DNA of 64,000 bases from an uncultured Bacilli bacterium (GTDB lineage Bacteria; Bacillota_I; Bacilli_A; RF39; UBA660). Location of the stretch: assembly GCA_934182615.1 (NCBI GenBank), contig CAKPRO010000006.1:19014-83013 (forward strand), read 5' to 3'. Both the position numbers and the translations under genes were made by a program. Below the pieces are notes generated by a model. The model searched no databases. It had not been told where the DNA came from and was given only the letters and a program-made list of their open reading frames with translations. Positions within the stretch are counted from its first letter, which is position 1; the number at the start of each line of letters is the position of its first letter. Positions 44,041 to 52,985 of this stretch are shown in pieces.

Positions 44041-44595
44041 CTATTCCCCCTCCTTGTATATAGTATTATATAAATCTTTAGTCCCCTTTTCTTCCATATC
44101 TAATTCAATTTTAGGTAAATCATCCTTACTACCAAGCCCAAAATAATCCAAAAACTCATCAGTAGTCTTATATAAAGTAGGTCTACCAATAGTATCAGCC
44201 TTACCACACTCTTTAATAAGCCCTTTAGCCAGTAACCTTCTCATAACATAAGCCGAATCTACTCCTCTTAAAGAATCAACATTACCCCTAGTAATAGGTT
44301 CATTGTAGGCAATAATAGCAAGTGTCTCTAAAGCCGACTGTGACAAACTATTCGAAGTAGGCTCTTCAAGTAACTTCTGATAATATTCCTTATGTTCTTC
44401 TCTAGTCGTAAGTTTAATCGTATTACCTAAAAAATTAATTCTAAGACCCCTCTTATTATCATCATAATAATTCTTTAAACTAAGAACAATCCTCTTAGCC
44501 TCTTCCTCATCAATTTCTAATATTCTCTCAATATCATTCAAAGTAATACCCATATCACCTTGAACATATAAAAGTCCTTCTACTACACTTTCCAT
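44041..44595 (-). CDS. scpB: Segregation and condensation protein B
   Basis: 184 residues of the ScpB winged-helix type, with ETLAIIAYNEPITRGNVDSL, RGVDSAYVMRRLLAKGLIKE and GRPTLYKTTDEFLDYFGL. With ScpA and SMC it shapes the chromosome. One base after scpA and abutting ruvB. Confidence 0.96.
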   Translation of the reverse strand: MESVVEGLLYVQGDMGITLNDIERILEIDEEEAKRIVLSLKNYYDDNKRGLRINFLGNTIKLTTREEHKEYYQKLLEEPTSNSLSQSALETLAIIAYNEPITRGNVDSLRGVDSAYVMRRLLAKGLIKECGKADTIGRPTLYKTTDEFLDYFGLGSKDDLPKIELDMEEKGTKDLYNTIYKEGE

Positions 44596-44596
44596 C

Positions 44597-45313
44597 TTAA
44601 TTCCTCAATTCTATTAATATCTTATCAAAATTCTTATCTTGATTAATAACAACATCTTTCTCTTTAACCATTTCTAATATTGATAAAAAAGTAACAACCA
44701 CTATCGGTCTATTATACTCTTCAAATAAATCATCTAAATAAGCCTTCTTCTTAGTTATAAGAATCTTCTTAATATTATTCTTTCTCTCCCTAACCGAATA
44801 CTCTCTTTTAGTAACAGTAGTTTCTAAAGGTTTATCAAGTTCTTTTCTCTCTAAAAACTTCTTAAAAGCCTCAAGTAAATTATCAATCGTATCTTCGCCA
44901 CTAAGAGTACTCTCAGTATAATTACTAACCTTCTCCGGAGCCTTAATATATATCTTCTTTCTTTCTTCCTCTAACTCTTTAAATACCGGTGTCATCTCTT
45001 TATATTTCTTATATTCAAGTAATTTATTAATAAGATTCTCTCTCGTAATCTCTTCATCTTCTTCACTATTATCTTCTTCTTTCTTATTACTAGGAAGTAA
45101 TAGTTTAGACTTCAAATACATAAGTTCCGCCGCCATAACTAAATACGAAGAAGAAATATTAATATTAAGATTCTCTTCATGATTAATATAATCCAAATAT
45201 TTATCCGTAATCTCTTCTACTTTAATATCAAAAATATCTATATTAGACTCTTTTACTAAATGTAAAAGTAAATCTAAAGGTCCTTCAAAATTATCTATTG
45301 ATATATAATCCAT
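44597..45313 (-). CDS. scpA: Segregation and condensation protein A (kleisin)
   Basis: 238 residues. N-terminal FEGPLDLLLHLVKESNIDIF and YLVMAAELMYLKSKLLLP are the ScpA signature, the centre is charged, and the C-terminal winged helix binds the SMC head. First of scpA-scpB-ruvB. Confidence 0.96.
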   Translation of the reverse strand: MDYISIDNFEGPLDLLLHLVKESNIDIFDIKVEEITDKYLDYINHEENLNINISSSYLVMAAELMYLKSKLLLPSNKKEEDNSEEDEEITRENLINKLLEYKKYKEMTPVFKELEEERKKIYIKAPEKVSNYTESTLSGEDTIDNLLEAFKKFLERKELDKPLETTVTKREYSVRERKNNIKKILITKKKAYLDDLFEEYNRPIVVVTFLSILEMVKEKDVVINQDKNFDKILIELRN

Positions 45314-45510
45314 ATATCCACCATCCTACCTAATTATATCATGTATTTAACCATTAGTAAATAAAGAATTACTCCCAAAACTATTGCTTTTATATAAAAT
45401 ATATAGTATCATATATAATGCAGTAAATGATACACTGCCGTATTTGTAACCAAATAAGTTACATATTTTATCAAAAAGAAGTAGTATAATAATCTTACAG
45501 GAGGAAAATT

Positions 45511-45762
45511 ATGATTGAACCAAAGTCGCGTATTATACCAGACGATATTTTTGAAGAAGTAAATGCAGTAACTCATGAACTAATCAAATATGAAAATCCA
45601 AATAATTTAAATTGGATGCCAGCATATGAAGATGTTCTAACTAAAATGGATAAAAAAGAACAATATCATAACCCAAGGTTACTTACCTTCATCGTAAGAA
45701 GAATAAGTGAATTAGGCTATGATATCAATGATCATCCATTTAAACTAACTAGATATAGATAA
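45511..45762 (+). CDS. Hypothetical protein, 83 aa
   Basis: Not recognised. It begins MIEPKSRIIPDDIFEEVN and ends with ISELGYDINDHPFKLTRYR; Trp and Tyr in NLNWMPAYEDVLTKM suggest a folded small domain. CAGGAGG lies before the ATG and TATAAT at 45485-45490 could be its -10. Monocistronic with its own strong terminator on the plus strand, divergent from scpA. Confidence 0.7.
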   Translation: MIEPKSRIIPDDIFEEVNAVTHELIKYENPNNLNWMPAYEDVLTKMDKKEQYHNPRLLTFIVRRISELGYDINDHPFKLTRYR

Positions 45763-45785
45763 AAAGACCCCAGTGGTCTTTTTTT
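45762..45785 (+). terminator. Terminator of the 83-residue gene
   Basis: AAAAGACC-CCAGT-GGTCTTTT followed by further T. Confidence 0.85.
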
Positions 45786-45796
45786 CGTTTCAAAAA

Positions 45797-45940
45797 TTAT
45801 AAATATATCAAAAAAGAGAATACCTTTATAATTGTACACCTTACACCATTAATAATTCTACTTTCAAAAAAATTTTCATTAAAAATTAAGTTTTCCTCTT
45901 TAAAATTTAGTAAATTTGTTATACAATTAGATAAAGACAT
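45797..45940 (-). pseudogene. ISL3-family transposase, N-terminal remnant
   Basis: From ATG 45940 the minus strand encodes 47 residues beginning MSLSNCITNLLNFKEENLIF, then FNENFFESRIINGVRCTIIK. This is the pattern of the ISL3 transposase N-terminus (a short helix, D/E-N-I-x-F, then a beta strand before the zinc finger). The frame ends where the zinc-finger cysteines should start, so nine tenths of the gene is missing. The DNA merges into the terminator of the neighbouring gene, so this is an old truncated insertion. Confidence 0.6.
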
Positions 45941-46055
45941 TAATTACACACCCGTACTTTCTATTTTGACTATATATATTGTACCAGAAATGTGTGTTAA
46001 TGTCTTTATTTTTTTGTAACAAAAAACTAGTTCACATCACATCATTTTGAACTAG
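45797..46055 (-). mobile_element. Left-end remnant of an ISL3-type insertion sequence
   Basis: The transposase start is preceded by an imperfect inverted repeat (AAAGACATTAATTACACAC at 45934-45952 against GTGTGTTAATGTCTTT at 45995-46010). A second perfect stem follows, AAACTAGTTCA/TGAACTAGTTT, at about 46023-46058. Its right end is absent. The rest of the gap to 46137 contains short C-rich runs and no gene. Confidence 0.45.
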
Positions 46056-46136
46056 TTTTTATCTAGGTCCCCTTAATTTCAAAGAACCCCAAATATAGTA
46101 TCCTCAAATCCCCTCATTATAGAAAAACCCTTTTTA

Positions 46137-46382
46137 TTATAAATGATTCTCAAACAAAGGTAATATCTTTTTCAAAGCATCTACCCCAGTAACTTCTTTA
46201 ATAATTCTTCTATTATTATCTAAATCAATAATATAAATAAGTTTATAATTATTTTCAATATCTGTTCTAGTATCATTAAGTTTAGCAATATAATAATATT
46301 CCTTATCCTCATAATAAACTTTATCTAAAACTAAATACTCTTCTTCATTTTCTAATACTATAACTTTATCAATATCTATCAT
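46137..46382 (-). CDS. Small DUF1292-like protein, 81 aa
   Basis: Starts ATG 46382 with AGGAGTGACG upstream. The sequence MIDIDKVIVLENEEEYLVLD followed by YYEDKEYYYIAKL resembles the DUF1292 class of small acidic beta proteins of Firmicutes, function unknown. It begins just downstream of the coiled-coil gene and probably shares its transcript. Confidence 0.6.
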   Translation of the reverse strand: MIDIDKVIVLENEEEYLVLDKVYYEDKEYYYIAKLNDTRTDIENNYKLIYIIDLDNNRRIIKEVTGVDALKKILPLFENHL

Positions 46383-46392
46383 ATCGTCACTC

Positions 46393-48213
46393 CTAACTAT
46401 TAATATCTGGAAAACCAAAATTATCTTTCATATCTGAAAAATTACCACTATTAAGAGGAATATTAATATTAGGAAAATCCTTAGTATCTAGTTTAGAATC
46501 AGATACAGGTATCCAAAAAGCATTATTATCCAGAGTAGGTTCAATATCAATCTTATTAATATCCTTATCTTCCTTATCAGTAGGTCCTCTAATAGAATTA
46601 CTATCGTTATCCATATTAACAACTACACCACTATTAATATTATCCGTAACTCCCCATACAGGTACATTATCCTCTACTACTTTAATATCAGTATCAGAAG
46701 TAGGAACTTCCCATATTGGTTCTACCGCTTCCTCTATCTTACTTTCTTCTACCCTATTTTCTTCTACCTTAGGAGTATCCTCTTTAACATTATCTTCCTT
46801 AACAGTATCCACTTTAGTAGCAATCTCTTTATCCTCTGCATCAGAAGCCACTTCTATATTCTTAGGTTCTAAAGATACATTCTTAGTAAAATCATCAAAA
46901 ATATTCATTCTAGGCTTAGGATTCAATTTCTTATTAACATTCTCCCTAACACTCTCACCCTTAAGTTTAGCAAGTCCTAAATTAAGTGTTCTTGGATAAT
47001 CAATAACCTCTTTAATACAATAAGGATCAACCGTATCATTAACAATATCCTCAAGTACTGCTTCTTCCTCTTTAGGAGGTTCCTCTTCCTCTTGTACTTC
47101 TTCTTTTACTTCTTCTGGTATATCTTCTTCTAAATTATCATAAGACTCTATAATACCATACTCTCTTAATATAGTAAGAATATCATAAGAATTAATAACC
47201 TCTTCAAGTTCTTCAAGTCTCTCTTCTTTAAACTTAATTCTACTATTATAATTAATAATATTATCAAGTACTTCTTTCTCTTTATTCAAAGTACTCTTTT
47301 GTTCTTCTACTAAACTTTCAAAACTTAATAACTCATCACTATCTTCAATATGAAGTTTATTCTTAATATGATTCCTATCCTCAAGTAAATCTCTTATCTT
47401 ATCTCTCTTACAACACATCTGTTCAAAATCTTCTTCAAAAGAAATAACAAGTTCATATATTTCTAAAATAATCTCCCTATTCTTCCATATATAATAACTC
47501 TTCTCAGCATCTTCAACATAAGAAGAATAATCATCATCAGCACCATTACTAACAAGACTCTTAACACTATCTAAAGTAACCTCTAAAGTTTCTTCATTCT
47601 CTTTAACCCTCTCACTAGCAGCCTTAAGTTCTTCATTATAATTATCTTCATTAATCTTATTAAAGTATTCATCATTCTTTATACATTTAACAAGTTCAGA
47701 ATATAGAATATCTTCCATAATCTTATTCTTTTTAACATATTCATCTTTTTCATTCTCAAGTTCTATCAAAGAATCCTTAAGTTTACCATTACTAGAAGTA
47801 ATCTCATCAATTTCATTCTTCGTAGTTAAATATCTCTCAATAAGATCAAGTCTATTTTTCTTTTCTTCTAATTCTTCATCAGATACAACAAGTTGAAATC
47901 CATCAATATATCTACCAGTAGATTCATAAAACTTATCTTCTAACTCTCTTCTTTTATCAAGTCTATCTTCAAGTAATTTAATAAGCTTCTTTAATCTACC
48001 TTCTTCTTTCTCTAAAGTAACCTCTGGTGAAATCAAACTTCTAATTTCCTTCTCAAACTCTTTATTATATACAGCATCAATCTTCTTAGAATATTTTTCA
48101 TAATTATCAATAACATCACTAGGAGTCTTAACACCCTTCTCTTTATCAAGTTTAATTCTCATTTCAAAAATTTTACACAAATTTTCAAAAGAACTTATAG
48201 AGTTTCCTTCCAT
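46393..48213 (-). CDS. Coiled-coil protein with long acidic tail carrying repeated Trp motifs (1)
   Basis: 606 residues, not recognised. Residues 1 to about 370 are strongly coiled coil, with heptad-like Leu/Ile and many Glu and Lys. After about residue 375 an acidic, probably disordered tail follows (EEVKEEVQEEEEPPKEEEAV). Short motifs recur in it: EPIWEVPTS, VPVWGVTD, NAFWIPVSD, DFPNIN and the final FGFPDINS. The neighbouring gene's tail has the same kinds of motif. Its start overlaps the end of that gene by 19 bp, so the two are coexpressed and probably act together. Cytoplasmic; no signal or membrane helix. Confidence 0.7.
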   Translation of the reverse strand: MEGNSISSFENLCKIFEMRIKLDKEKGVKTPSDVIDNYEKYSKKIDAVYNKEFEKEIRSLISPEVTLEKEEGRLKKLIKLLEDRLDKRRELEDKFYESTGRYIDGFQLVVSDEELEEKKNRLDLIERYLTTKNEIDEITSSNGKLKDSLIELENEKDEYVKKNKIMEDILYSELVKCIKNDEYFNKINEDNYNEELKAASERVKENEETLEVTLDSVKSLVSNGADDDYSSYVEDAEKSYYIWKNREIILEIYELVISFEEDFEQMCCKRDKIRDLLEDRNHIKNKLHIEDSDELLSFESLVEEQKSTLNKEKEVLDNIINYNSRIKFKEERLEELEEVINSYDILTILREYGIIESYDNLEEDIPEEVKEEVQEEEEPPKEEEAVLEDIVNDTVDPYCIKEVIDYPRTLNLGLAKLKGESVRENVNKKLNPKPRMNIFDDFTKNVSLEPKNIEVASDAEDKEIATKVDTVKEDNVKEDTPKVEENRVEESKIEEAVEPIWEVPTSDTDIKVVEDNVPVWGVTDNINSGVVVNMDNDSNSIRGPTDKEDKDINKIDIEPTLDNNAFWIPVSDSKLDTKDFPNINIPLNSGNFSDMKDNFGFPDINS

Positions 48214-50048
48214 AACACTTCACCATCCTTCTTATTCAAATCTGGAAATGACATATTATCACTACTAATAATCTCCGGTTTCAACTTATTATTCTCAATA
48301 ACAGGTATACCTTTCTTATTATTACTACTATCAGTAGTCTTCCAGATAATATTACTATTATTCTCTAACAAATCATAAATACTAGATTCTTTTTTAGAAG
48401 GTGTATTATCTTTCTTATTATCAGAAACTTCCATCTTCTTAGTAGTATCTTCTTCTTTAAACAAAGTCTCTTCCTTCTTAGGAGAAATCTCTTTCTTAAT
48501 AGGAATTTCTTTTTCTATCTTAGGAGGATCTATCTTTTTCTCTTCTACTTTAGTCTCTTCCCATAAAGGAAATTCCGTATCCTCTGCTATACTACTCTCT
48601 GCTTCCTTAAGTAAACTATTCTCTAATGGCTTATTAGGAGTTATCCTAGTATTCTCAAATAATTCATCAGTATCAAAATCACTACTAAAAGACATAACCT
48701 CATCTAATGTCTTATTCTTAAGAGGATTCTTAATATCAACTCTATCTTCCTTAACATCACTCTCTTTAGGTAAAATATTATCATATTCACTAGAAGTATT
48801 TATCTTTTTATCATTATTCTTCTTAATAACAGTCTCATCTTGTAATTTCTTCATTTTCTCTGCTACTTCTAACTGCTCTTTAAGTTTAGCCTCTTCAATA
48901 AGTTTTTGTCTTCTTACTCTAGCAGCTTCAATCTTTTGCTCTTCTGCTATCTTCTTTTGTCTTTCAACTTGTTCTTCATGTCTAGCCTTCTTAATCTGTT
49001 CTTCTTTTTGTCTATTTTCATTCTTAATAAGTTCTTCTAATACATTTTTAAATTCCTTAGAATTATTCTCTTCATCTATCTCATATAAAAGTTTATTTCT
49101 CTTTTCCCTTTCTTCTTTTAAGTATTCATAATTCTTAATATCATTACTCTCTAACTTAATAGTATTATATTGTTTAAACAATTCACTACTTATATTTTTA
49201 TATAACTCAGTACCAGTAATATTCTTTAATATATTATCAATAGTATTTCTCTTATCTAATAATTCATCATAATTAGCAGTCTTCTTATCATATATATTAA
49301 TTAAATTAATAATATTAACATCTTCATTATATCTAGTATATAACATATTAACATCATTAAGAATATTATTACACTCTAAAATATATTCTGAATCAGATAA
49401 TTCATTAGCGGTCTTCAAATTCTCTTTAGCTAAAGAAACAGCATATTTAAATTCAGCATGTTTTCTTAAAATATCCTCTTTCTTATCCATAAGTCTATAT
49501 AGACCTTGTTTTTCTAAAGAAGAACCCACTAATGTAATCATTTTCTTCTCTAAACTCTCATTAAGTCTAGTATTAGCCTTAACATTTCTAGAAGCTTCAC
49601 TAATCTTAACATCAAGAATTTTCATTTCTCTAATAATTTTTTCTTGTTTAGCCTTATTCTCCTCATATTTTTCTATAATAGATAATCTCTTTTCATAAGT
49701 ATCTAATTTATCTTCACCCAAAAAAGAAGTAAGTTCAACTAGTGAACCAGTTATCTTCTTATGATCATTCTTTCTTTTATTAAGATAATCTTTTCTATCA
49801 TTAATTAAAGTTATAATATTTCTAAGTCTAGTCTTCTCTTCCTCTATATATCTTGTCTTTTTACTAAGAAGCATTAAATATTCTTCTTCATATTCTGAAT
49901 TAGTATCCAATAATATTTGTTTTTCAATCTTATCTAGTTGATCACATATTCTTTCTTTCTGAATATCATCCTTTGTTAACTTAAGACTATTTAAAAACAT
50001 ATCATATTGCTTTAATCTTCTTACTACTTCTCTACTTGTATAGTTCAC
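48195..50048 (-). CDS. Coiled-coil protein with long tail carrying repeated Trp motifs (2)
   Basis: 617 residues, not recognised. A coiled coil spans residues 1 to about 400, including a highly charged Lys/Glu/Gln stretch (HEEQVERQKKIAEEQKIEAA). A disordered tail follows with EFPLWEETK, NIIWKTTD, MSFPDLNKK and the C-terminal EVLWKETL. The Trp and FPD[LI]N motifs match those of the next gene. AAGGATG and the 19-bp overlap show translational coupling to it. An analogy to cytoskeletal or scaffold proteins is only a guess. A paired-hairpin element lies in its 5' region. Confidence 0.7.
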   Translation of the reverse strand: MNYTSREVVRRLKQYDMFLNSLKLTKDDIQKERICDQLDKIEKQILLDTNSEYEEEYLMLLSKKTRYIEEEKTRLRNIITLINDRKDYLNKRKNDHKKITGSLVELTSFLGEDKLDTYEKRLSIIEKYEENKAKQEKIIREMKILDVKISEASRNVKANTRLNESLEKKMITLVGSSLEKQGLYRLMDKKEDILRKHAEFKYAVSLAKENLKTANELSDSEYILECNNILNDVNMLYTRYNEDVNIINLINIYDKKTANYDELLDKRNTIDNILKNITGTELYKNISSELFKQYNTIKLESNDIKNYEYLKEEREKRNKLLYEIDEENNSKEFKNVLEELIKNENRQKEEQIKKARHEEQVERQKKIAEEQKIEAARVRRQKLIEEAKLKEQLEVAEKMKKLQDETVIKKNNDKKINTSSEYDNILPKESDVKEDRVDIKNPLKNKTLDEVMSFSSDFDTDELFENTRITPNKPLENSLLKEAESSIAEDTEFPLWEETKVEEKKIDPPKIEKEIPIKKEISPKKEETLFKEEDTTKKMEVSDNKKDNTPSKKESSIYDLLENNSNIIWKTTDSSNNKKGIPVIENNKLKPEIISSDNMSFPDLNKKDGEVLWKETL

Positions 50049-50128
50049 ACTAAACCACCTCTAGTATAATTATAATTTTTTTTAATCTTTTTGTCAATTA
50101 ATATACATTATTTTACATTATTTATTTT

Positions 50129-50185
50129 CTTCTTAAGCTAAAATCTTAAGAAGTTTCTTAAAGCCTAATATTAGTCTTTAAGAAA
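50129..50185 (-). repeat. Paired-hairpin element, copy h
   Basis: On the minus strand TTTCTTAAAG/CTTTAAGAAA surrounds ACTAATATTAGG, then CTTCTTAAG/CTTAAGAAG surrounds ATTTTAG. It is the strongest copy: 10-bp and 9-bp perfect stems. It lies 80 bases before the coiled-coil gene start. Confidence 0.6.
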
Positions 50186-50260
50186 AAAATATATTATATG
50201 TATTAAACTCCCTCTAAGTATATATATTATGCTTATATATAATAGATATGGTTGATATCT

Positions 50261-50312
50261 TGTTGTTAGATCTAAGCTAACAACAACACTTCAAGATTAC
50301 AAGCTTGAAGTG
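50261..50312 (+). promoter_or_regulatory. Tandem hairpins in the ger operon leader
   Basis: TGTTGTTAG/CTAACAACA around ATCTAAG, one base, then CACTTCAAG/CTTGAAGTG around ATTACAAG. Two perfect 9-bp stems in a row, 56 bases before gerAA. No T run follows the second, so an mRNA-stability or control role is more likely than termination. The gap 50049-50368 otherwise contains no gene. Confidence 0.55.
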
Positions 50313-50368
50313 ATAAAAAATAATAAATAAAATTACAAATATTTACCATAATAATAAAGAGGTGCAAT

Positions 50369-51811
50369 ATGAATAATAAAATAATAAATAAACTAAAAAA
50401 AGAAACCAACAATAGTTCATATATCATATATCGAGAAAAATACATAAACAATATCAAGATAGATATCATCTATAACGAAACATTAACTGATCAAAATAAA
50501 ATGTCTGATTTTATTTATCGAAGTCTAGATCATATTGAAAAAACCTATAACAAAAAAGAATTACTATATGATGTTATCAAAAATAACATCAGTAATATCA
50601 AAATAAAAGACATAAACAACTATCAAGATATCTGCAAATACCTAAATAACGGTTTTGCCATCCTCTTAATTGAAGATGACTACTCACTAGCCTTAGAAGT
50701 AAAAAAGAATCTAACTAGAAGTATTGAAAAGCCAATGACCGAAACCACCATCAGAGGATCAATGGATGCCTTTACCGAAAATATCGAAACCAATATAGGC
50801 CTAATAAAAAGAAGAATAAAAACCAATAGTTTATGGAATGAAGACTTAGAACTAGGAAAATATACCCAAAATAAAATAAGTATCCTAACAATCGAAGGAA
50901 TAACAAATCAAGAAATAAAAAATAGTATCATAAACAAATTAAATAACATCGAAATAGATAGTGTTACCGATACAGGTACATTAAAACATGTAATCAGTAA
51001 AGAAACAAAAACCATCTTTCCCACCACTATCACAACCGAAAGACCAGACAAAGTAGCCTCCGCCCTTCTCCAAGGTAAAACAGCTATCATAATAGATAAT
51101 TGCCCCTTTGCTTTAATAATGCCCGTAGATATAAACGATTTCTTTCTATCACAAGATGACAAAGATTCTAACTATATAAACAATTCTCTAACAAGAGTAC
51201 TAAGATACTTAGCCTTCTTTATAACAGTCCTAACTCCTGGTGTATATATAGCCCTAACTACCTTCAATCAAGAAATGATCCCTTTAGATCTCCTAACAAG
51301 TTTTGCCTCCCAAAGAAGTAGTGTACCATTTCCTGCCTTCTTTGAAGCCCTTCTTATGTTTATATCATTTGAAATACTAAGAGAAAGCGATTATCGTATC
51401 CCCAACATTTCAAACTCAGCCCTATCCATAGTAGGAGCCCTAATATTAGGAGAAGCCGCTGTTAACGCTGGCATAGTATCCCCTATCATGATCATAATCG
51501 TAGCCATTACCGCTATCTGTGCCCTAGTAGTAGTAGAACCAGAATTAGCAAATGCTATCAAATGGTATAGAATATTCTTTATGCTTGGAGGAACTACTAT
51601 CGGAATATATGGTATCTTCATTGTCTTCATTATCTTTATTACCAATCTATGTAGTATAAAATCATTTACCAAATCCTATACCATGCCATATGCCCCAATA
51701 TCAGAAGAAATAAAAAATAGTATCATAAAATTTCCTCTATTAAAAAGAAATAAAAGAAATAAATACTTAACAAACAATATCATAAGGGAGGTATCACATG
51801 AAAAAAATTAA
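50369..51811 (+). CDS. gerAA: Spore germination receptor subunit A
   Basis: 480 residues of the GerA A-subunit family. A soluble N-terminal half contains SIEKPMTETTIRGSMDAFTE and NIGLIKRRIKTNSLW, followed by GTLKHVISKETKTIFPTTIT and RPDKVASALLQGKTAIIIDN. The C-terminal half has about five membrane helices (LTPGVYIALTTFNQEMIPLD). It sits in the spore inner membrane and senses nutrients with the B and C subunits. GAGGTG precedes the ATG. First gene of an A-C-B operon; specificity unknown. Confidence 0.96.
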   Translation: MNNKIINKLKKETNNSSYIIYREKYINNIKIDIIYNETLTDQNKMSDFIYRSLDHIEKTYNKKELLYDVIKNNISNIKIKDINNYQDICKYLNNGFAILLIEDDYSLALEVKKNLTRSIEKPMTETTIRGSMDAFTENIETNIGLIKRRIKTNSLWNEDLELGKYTQNKISILTIEGITNQEIKNSIINKLNNIEIDSVTDTGTLKHVISKETKTIFPTTITTERPDKVASALLQGKTAIIIDNCPFALIMPVDINDFFLSQDDKDSNYINNSLTRVLRYLAFFITVLTPGVYIALTTFNQEMIPLDLLTSFASQRSSVPFPAFFEALLMFISFEILRESDYRIPNISNSALSIVGALILGEAAVNAGIVSPIMIIIVAITAICALVVVEPELANAIKWYRIFFMLGGTTIGIYGIFIVFIIFITNLCSIKSFTKSYTMPYAPISEEIKNSIIKFPLLKRNKRNKYLTNNIIREVSHEKN

Positions 51812-52985
51812 ATATTTAATACTATTACTTCCTCTACTAAGTGGTTGTTATAACTATCGTGAATTAAACGAATTAGGTATAACTACCGCTGTCAGTATTG
51901 ACTATCAAGATAATAACTTCCAAATAACCGCCGAAGTAGTAAACCCCATCAAACAACAAGATGCTTCAAGTAGTAACAATTCTCCCTTCGTAATATATAA
52001 CAGCTCAGCCTCTACTCTCCAAGAAGCCTTTCGTAAAGTTGTTCTTGAATCTCCTAGACAACTATATGCCGCCCAATTAGAAATAATAATTCTAAGCGAA
52101 GAAATAGTAGACAATCACATTGGTGAAGTACTAGAATATTTCTCCCGAAGTCCTGAAACCAGAACCGAAATCAAAATAATCGTAGCCCAAACAGAAGAAA
52201 GCATCAAAAGTATCACTCTTCAATCCCTTCTAACAAGTTTCTCTTCTTCAAATATATTAAAATCATTAGAACTACAAAATAAAGTACTTGGTGTCTCCTA
52301 CCCAGTAACCCTAAACGAACTATTAAATATGTATATAAACCCCCATCTAGAAATAACACTTCCCTCTATAATACTATATGGTGATCCCGATATTGGAGAT
52401 GAAAAAGAAAATATTACTACCTCTTCTCCTAAAGCAAAAATAAAAATAAGTGGTACTACTATTACAAAAGATAACAAAATACTAGGTTATCTAACTGAAG
52501 AAGACTCCAAAATAGTAAGTCTAATAAATAGTAAAGCCAAAGAATTCATTATCAAAATACCCTATAAAAATGAAGAAGAATACATAGTCTTTGAACCAAA
52601 TAGAATCAAAGTAGAACAAAAAGCCACCCCTAAAAACAATAAAGTAAAACTAAAAATATCTGGCTATGTCAAAACAAAAGAAATAAATGCTAGTATTAAT
52701 ATCAAAGATTATAAAGAAGTAGAAGAACTAGAAAACTATTTCAATAAAGAACTAGAAAAACAAGTAATAAAAACCTTTACTAGTATAAGAGATAACTATA
52801 ATACCGATATCTTTAGTTTCCAAGAACTATATTATCGTACCGATTATCAATACTTTAAAAAATATTGCCATAATTGGTATCAAGATATCTATCCCCATCT
52901 AGAATTAGAAGTAGAATCAAATATAAAACTATATGAAAAAGGAAATACACTAGGAGGATTAAACTATGAAAGAAAAAATAAATAA
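51798..52985 (+). CDS. gerAC: Spore germination receptor lipoprotein subunit C
   Basis: 395 residues. The lipoprotein signal is LILLLPLLSGCYNYRELNEL with Cys16 as the lipidated residue. The GerC fold follows, with ITTAVSIDYQDNNFQITAEV, LYAAQLEIIILSEEIVDN and a C-terminal domain ending with WYQDIYPHLELEVESN. It overlaps gerAA by 14 bp and gerAB by 20 bp. Confidence 0.95.
   Translation: MKKIKYLILLLPLLSGCYNYRELNELGITTAVSIDYQDNNFQITAEVVNPIKQQDASSSNNSPFVIYNSSASTLQEAFRKVVLESPRQLYAAQLEIIILSEEIVDNHIGEVLEYFSRSPETRTEIKIIVAQTEESIKSITLQSLLTSFSSSNILKSLELQNKVLGVSYPVTLNELLNMYINPHLEITLPSIILYGDPDIGDEKENITTSSPKAKIKISGTTITKDNKILGYLTEEDSKIVSLINSKAKEFIIKIPYKNEEEYIVFEPNRIKVEQKATPKNNKVKLKISGYVKTKEINASINIKDYKEVEELENYFNKELEKQVIKTFTSIRDNYNTDIFSFQELYYRTDYQYFKKYCHNWYQDIYPHLELEVESNIKLYEKGNTLGGLNYERKNK

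Noticed and set aside
45934..46010. Long imperfect inverted repeat that looked like a small plus-strand RNA with its own terminator
   Set aside because: The minus strand reads as the start of an ISL3-like transposase with its upstream region, so an insertion-sequence remnant explains it better.
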